This document shows positions 60,568 through 64,000 of a stretch of 64,000 nucleotides of DNA, one piece after another. The notes beneath the pieces are model-generated. The model ran no database searches and had not been told where the DNA came from. It saw only the letters and a list, made by a program, of their open reading frames with translations. The position numbers were made by a program, and so were the translations under genes. Each line of letters starts with the position of its first letter. Position 1 is the stretch's first letter. Source of the stretch: an uncultured Flavobacteriaceae bacterium (GTDB taxonomy: Bacteria > Bacteroidota > Bacteroidia > Flavobacteriales > Flavobacteriaceae); NCBI GenBank assembly GCA_947494825.1, contig CANLWN010000005.1, forward strand, positions 248,001-312,000. Direction: 5' to 3'.

Positions 60568-61569
60568 ATGAAGTCCAGACAGGTCCTCTTAGCGCTCCTA
60601 TGCTGTTTCTTTTTTAGTTTCCTGAACGCCCAAGGGCTTAACGCCTTGGCGAAGGATTTTTTAAATACCCTGAGCCCCGAACTGCGGGAAAGGACCCTTT
60701 TTTCCTTGGACGACGAGGAACGCTATAATTTTCACTATACGCCCGTAAGGCGGAAAGGGCCAAGCTTCAACGACTTTAATGAGGCCCAGAAAAAGGCGGC
60801 GCTTAAACTCTTAAAAGCTTCCCTAAGTGCAGAGGGTTATCGCAAGAGCATTGAAATCATGGCCTTGGAAGGAGTCTTGCGCGTAATAGAACAGAACAAT
60901 TATCGAGACGACCTCGATTATCACTTTTGCATCTTTCATGAGGTAGATTCGGATGCATTCTGGGGATGGCGTTTTGAGGGACATCACCTTTCCCTGAATT
61001 TTGTTATTTCGGAGGGGAAGTTGCTCGCCGGAACCCCTGCCTTCTTCGGAGCCAATCCGGCCAAGGTGGCCCATGGACCACAGCAAGGAAAAGAAGTGCT
61101 TGGGTCGGAGACCCACCTTGCCTTTGCCCTGGTCAATTCGTTCTCCAAAATACAGTTGAGCAAGGCCCGATTTTCCGAACAGGCCCCTCGCGAAATCCTT
61201 ACCCGCACCAAAAGAAAAGTAGCCGCCCTGGAGCCCAAGGGAATTGGCTATGTGGCCCTGACAGACGCTCAGAAGAAAACCTTCCTCCAATTGCTGCGCG
61301 TATATGTGGATAATTACGAAACCCTTTACGCCCAAAGCCTATGGAGCAAAATTGAAAAAGGCGGACTGGACAGGCTCTATTTTGCCTGGGCCGGGGGGCT
61401 ACGGCCAGGAGTAGGTCACTATTACCGCATACAGGGCCCTAGCTTACTAATTGAATACGACAACACCCAAAACGGCGCCAATCATGTACATTCTGTAGTC
61501 CGCGACCTCACCAACGATTTTGGGGAGGACCTGTTGCGCAATCACCTGGAAAAACATCATAAGGATTAA
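60568..61569 (+). CDS. Exported DUF3500-family protein
   Basis: 333 residues from ATG at 60568, which begins a clean signal peptide (SRQVLLALLCCFFFSFLNAQ); the frame opens 17 codons earlier at 60517. DUF3500 features: LDDEERYNFHYTPVRRKGP, DYHFCIFHEVDSDAFWGWRFEGHHLSL (split in positions about 116-140) and GHYYRIQGPSLLIEYDNTQ near the C-terminus. The conserved His/Glu/Asp suggest a hydrolase, but no activity is established. Confidence 0.85.
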   Translation: MKSRQVLLALLCCFFFSFLNAQGLNALAKDFLNTLSPELRERTLFSLDDEERYNFHYTPVRRKGPSFNDFNEAQKKAALKLLKASLSAEGYRKSIEIMALEGVLRVIEQNNYRDDLDYHFCIFHEVDSDAFWGWRFEGHHLSLNFVISEGKLLAGTPAFFGANPAKVAHGPQQGKEVLGSETHLAFALVNSFSKIQLSKARFSEQAPREILTRTKRKVAALEPKGIGYVALTDAQKKTFLQLLRVYVDNYETLYAQSLWSKIEKGGLDRLYFAWAGGLRPGVGHYYRIQGPSLLIEYDNTQNGANHVHSVVRDLTNDFGEDLLRNHLEKHHKD

Positions 61570-61733
61570 GAGTCATAGTTGACTGTTAAAAGTTAATGGT
61601 ATAAAATGCAAACCCTAATTTTAAAATGTCAACTCAGAATTTAGAAATCCTAACGTAAAGCATAACCTCAAACCAATCAGCTCTTAATCACCACTTATTC
61701 CAAAAAACCCTAGGGATAATTCAAGAAGGGGGG

Positions 61734-63278
61734 TTATTCAATATTCAGTTTTTCAGTGTGTATGGAAATTTCTTTTTTCTCCTTATCATATTCCATCAAC
61801 AACACATATCCTATCTTGGCAGGTAATGGGAAAAAATTTGTTTTCCCTTCCTCGAGATAAATTTTGTCGGAAGACAATTCTCCTTCATCATGGATAATAG
61901 TCTTAAAGGCAAGTTTATTCTGCTCCCCTTTTAACCTTTCATAATCAATGAAGTTGGCGTAAAACCGATTATTCTCTTTATCAATTTGGGTATAGGCATA
62001 ATCAAATCCTCCAAGAGCCTTTACCATATGGGCATTCATTTGAGGACTTCCGAAATCAAAAACGTTCGGTATGTTGGATTTGCCTTTTTCAAATATTTCA
62101 ACATCAATTAAATCAAATTTATTATCAAATTTAAATACAATAGCATCGGTAATGGTAAGCTTGGTAAATCCGCCTGCGGTAGCTCCCCCACCTGCTGCCG
62201 CCAGGACGCCTAAAGCAATACCTGCCGCATCAGCCTTTTTTGAATACTGCTCCCCGATGGCATAGTACCCATCGTTGCCCATGCGTACGATTTCGTGGAA
62301 ATAGATATATCCGTAATCTTTGGTTTTACTACCCTTTTTGATGGCGACCTTTTTGCTGATATGATCTTTCCAACTCAATTTATTCTCGTAGGACAAGGTT
62401 CCGTCCATGTGGTATACTTCGGTATACAATCCCAAACTTTCCGCTTTGGCCAATTTGGCCTTGGGTTTGTAGTACTGTCCCAGAAAAACAATCTGATCTT
62501 CCTTAGTTATAAAGGCATTGGTAATGAGCCGAGGGTCTAGTTCATCATAATCTCTAGTGAAGAGGAGGTTGCCCGTATCAATTTCCAAGACTATAGTTCT
62601 TAGTGACATCTTTGCAGAACTTGCATAACGCTGTGATTTTTCCAACAACACCACTACTTTTTCATTAATTGCTATGGTGCTTATGTCCAAGGTTTCCTGC
62701 GAAGTTTTATCGGAATGGAATTCCCATTTTTTTCCACCATTCGTGGGAAAATATTGCATAGCATATCCTGATTTTTTACCTGTCAATAGACGTTTCAGTA
62801 AAAATCCTTTATTGTCTACAGGAAGTAATAGATTTAACGGTCGTGCCTTGGATTGGGAAGCAAGTCGCCTAAACTCGCCAGGGCTCACCGGCAATTGGAT
62901 TGGAGTTAGGTTGTTGGCCTGTTTGTCAAAACTTACGATTTCAATTTTTTTGTCCAGCTTGTTGAACAGGGCAAAGGTAAGTTGATCGCCGTTAAAACCC
63001 TTTCCGATCAAGACCGTCCTTTTTTTACTTATCATGGATTTTGTAGCCACATCATTTAGATTCTTATCCAAAATTTGTATCGCATATTCCCGTTCCTTGT
63101 TTTCAAGTTTATCCACCTCGTAAAAGAAATAATAACCGTCCACATCATTTTCGCCATCAGATATAGCACCGGAATTCTTAACATTGAATTTGGTAATATT
63201 GGCAATAGTGCGGTTTTGCGCATATACATTAATATTTGATACAAGTAATAGTAGTGTTAAAAGAGTAATGTTCTTCAT
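61734..63278 (-). CDS. Secreted 514-residue protein, unrecognised
   Basis: Signal peptide (ITLLTLLLLVSNINVYAQ). Mature protein is rich in beta strands with repeated hydrophobic-polar pattern (QILDKNLNDVATK, FALFNKLDKKIEIVSFD, VVLLEKSQRYASSA), suggesting a beta-propeller. At about residues 350-372 a glycine/alanine-rich hydrophobic insert (AAGIALGVLAAAGGGATAGG) interrupts it. It begins 5 bp after the stop of the M48 gene and is probably co-transcribed. Function unknown. Confidence 0.7.
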   Translation of the reverse strand: MKNITLLTLLLLVSNINVYAQNRTIANITKFNVKNSGAISDGENDVDGYYFFYEVDKLENKEREYAIQILDKNLNDVATKSMISKKRTVLIGKGFNGDQLTFALFNKLDKKIEIVSFDKQANNLTPIQLPVSPGEFRRLASQSKARPLNLLLPVDNKGFLLKRLLTGKKSGYAMQYFPTNGGKKWEFHSDKTSQETLDISTIAINEKVVVLLEKSQRYASSAKMSLRTIVLEIDTGNLLFTRDYDELDPRLITNAFITKEDQIVFLGQYYKPKAKLAKAESLGLYTEVYHMDGTLSYENKLSWKDHISKKVAIKKGSKTKDYGYIYFHEIVRMGNDGYYAIGEQYSKKADAAGIALGVLAAAGGGATAGGFTKLTITDAIVFKFDNKFDLIDVEIFEKGKSNIPNVFDFGSPQMNAHMVKALGGFDYAYTQIDKENNRFYANFIDYERLKGEQNKLAFKTIIHDEGELSSDKIYLEEGKTNFFPLPAKIGYVLLMEYDKEKKEISIHTEKLNIE

Positions 63279-63283
63279 TGTTA

Positions 63284-64000
63284 TTATTGATTTAATGATT
63301 CAAAAAAGTCCTTAGCGTCCAAAAATTCAATATGATCCCCGGCTATTGCACCATACCTGTGGCAAAAATAATAACCAATTTTTCGAATGTGTTTCAACTC
63401 CAGTTTATGAACAAATGAACGAATACGATTTAAATGTATCTCCTCCGAAAATGGACTGCTTTGAGGTACATACTTTCCCATTTTATGACGCTTTTTGGCT
63501 AAATACATTTTTTTTAGGGTTACCGCAGTTTTCACTACCCCTTCCCGATGCTCCTGCTGGTCTTGTATCATTATGAGTGATTCATACAAAGCAAGGTCCA
63601 GTTGGTTAAAATCCAATAAGGTATGCAGCTGCTGTTTTTTGGCCAGTTGCTTAAGTTGGGGAAGGTAGTTTGTGGTATTTTGGCTCTCCTCTATTTGGTG
63701 CTCCATATGCAGTTTCTCCAATCGATAAGGGATTTCAGGATGGGTCTTTAGAGAATCCTTGTCAAAGGCATAATCATTGCTACTTTCGCTAATATTAAAG
63801 AGGGTTTCTTCTTCTTCAATCCAATTCAGACGAAAAGGAAAGGATTCAAAATTTAGGATACTGTCTATCTTGGAAGCTTTGATAAAGCGAATTTGCTCCA
63901 GTTTGCCCAATTTTGTCAAGGCGGATAAGGCGGCATGCGGATTGTATCCAGTATTCTTCAACAAAATTAGCCCTAAGGAATCAGCCTGAGCTTCTGCATG
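63284..64000 (-). CDS. M48-family metallopeptidase, C-terminal part (start beyond the window edge)
   Basis: 238 codons visible; the frame stays open to the edge. The first residues visible are HAEAQADSLGLILLKN, which matches the third zinc-ligand helix (ExxAD) of M48 proteases, and THPEIPYRLEKL is the conserved late motif. The HExxH motif must lie just outside the window. A frame start at the TTG at 63964 would cut off this helix and is rejected. The C-terminal about 150 residues after the protease core are helical and unrecognised. Confidence 0.75.
   Translation of the reverse strand, partial: HAEAQADSLGLILLKNTGYNPHAALSALTKLGKLEQIRFIKASKIDSILNFESFPFRLNWIEEEETLFNISESSNDYAFDKDSLKTHPEIPYRLEKLHMEHQIEESQNTTNYLPQLKQLAKKQQLHTLLDFNQLDLALYESLIMIQDQQEHREGVVKTAVTLKKMYLAKKRHKMGKYVPQSSPFSEEIHLNRIRSFVHKLELKHIRKIGYYFCHRYGAIAGDHIEFLDAKDFFESLNQ

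Noticed and set aside
1-64000. tRNA, rRNA, riboswitches
   Set aside because: No cloverleaf with a CCA-type acceptor, rRNA-like sequence or recognisable riboswitch was found by eye; covariance-model searches would be needed to exclude small RNAs.

Overview
The window looks like a piece of chromosome from a marine-type Flavobacteriaceae (Bacteroidota). Evidence: family-typical proteins throughout (MiaE, PyrR-PyrB, six-domain S1, short-form CoA pyrophosphatase, head-GIN/DUF2807 proteins, UMF1 permease, DUF4129/DUF4350/MoxR/DUF58 cluster), many lipoproteins with a Cys close to the N-terminus, -7 promoter elements of the Bacteroidota type TAnnTTTG, and no convincing Shine-Dalgarno sequences. No rRNA, tRNA, CRISPR array, prophage or insertion sequence was seen. 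Gene calls are by motif and family recognition only; no database search was possible.

Layout. 1-2316 (-): start of an ebo cluster (eboA, eboB, eboC, the last cut by the edge). 2522-3103 (+): miaE. 3138-6624 (-): polyphosphate operon sixA-ppk1-ppx. 6934-8547 (-): pdxH and rnz, each embedded in repeats. 9124-11423 (-): pyrR-pyrB-STAS-like-DUF3291. 11599-17449: rpsA, a LysM protein, cmk and lon. 17665-20601 (+): ECF sigma factor, membrane anti-sigma candidate and two secreted repeat-solenoid proteins. 20653-30881 (-): UMF1 permease, M48 lipoprotein protease and an alpha-glucan locus (GH31, glgB, maltokinase, glgE). 31884-37167 (+): small lipoproteins, two tandem msrB genes, DinB/DUF1572, lpdA, DUF3817. 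37192-40028 (-): PQQ-type sugar dehydrogenase, aroQ and two small outer-membrane-type proteins. 40202-46048 (+): xerD, GH13 glucosidase, M20 amidohydrolase, second ECF sigma factor with a membrane partner. 46045-49613: PlsC-like acyltransferase, CoA pyrophosphatase, lipoprotein cyclophilin, TRIC-type channel, RDD protein. 49649-55749 (+): SpoIIM-like, membrane protein, DUF4129, DUF4350, MoxR, DUF58. 56271-61569 (+): small enzymes and membrane proteins, DinB, an unrecognised protein, a lipoprotein, DUF3500. 61734-64000 (-): an unrecognised secreted 514-residue protein and the C-terminal part of an M48 protease.

How the genes fit together. The polyphosphate trio can make and degrade polyphosphate. 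GlgE, maltokinase and GlgB are three of the four steps of the maltose-1-phosphate route to branched glucan; trehalose synthase is not in the window. The MoxR-DUF58-DUF4129-DUF4350 block looks like one AAA+ ATPase system acting at the membrane. The ECF loci look like envelope-sensing units.

The most unusual part is the intergenic DNA. Nearly every gap over about 250 bp is filled with four families of degenerate repeats: (A) an REP-like palindrome built from a TGTCATTCCGAG...GGAATCT half-unit; (B) arrays with a strict 7-nt period but drifting sequence; (C) a GCGC-rich composite module tied to GAATTATGAAT-like strings; (D) a CCTTCCGTCCCCGACG/CGGTCGGGG module. There is also a 22-bp x 8 array and a 172-bp tandem duplication. 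Several heptad arrays run up to start or stop codons, and one copy of A sits inside the loop of a bidirectional terminator.
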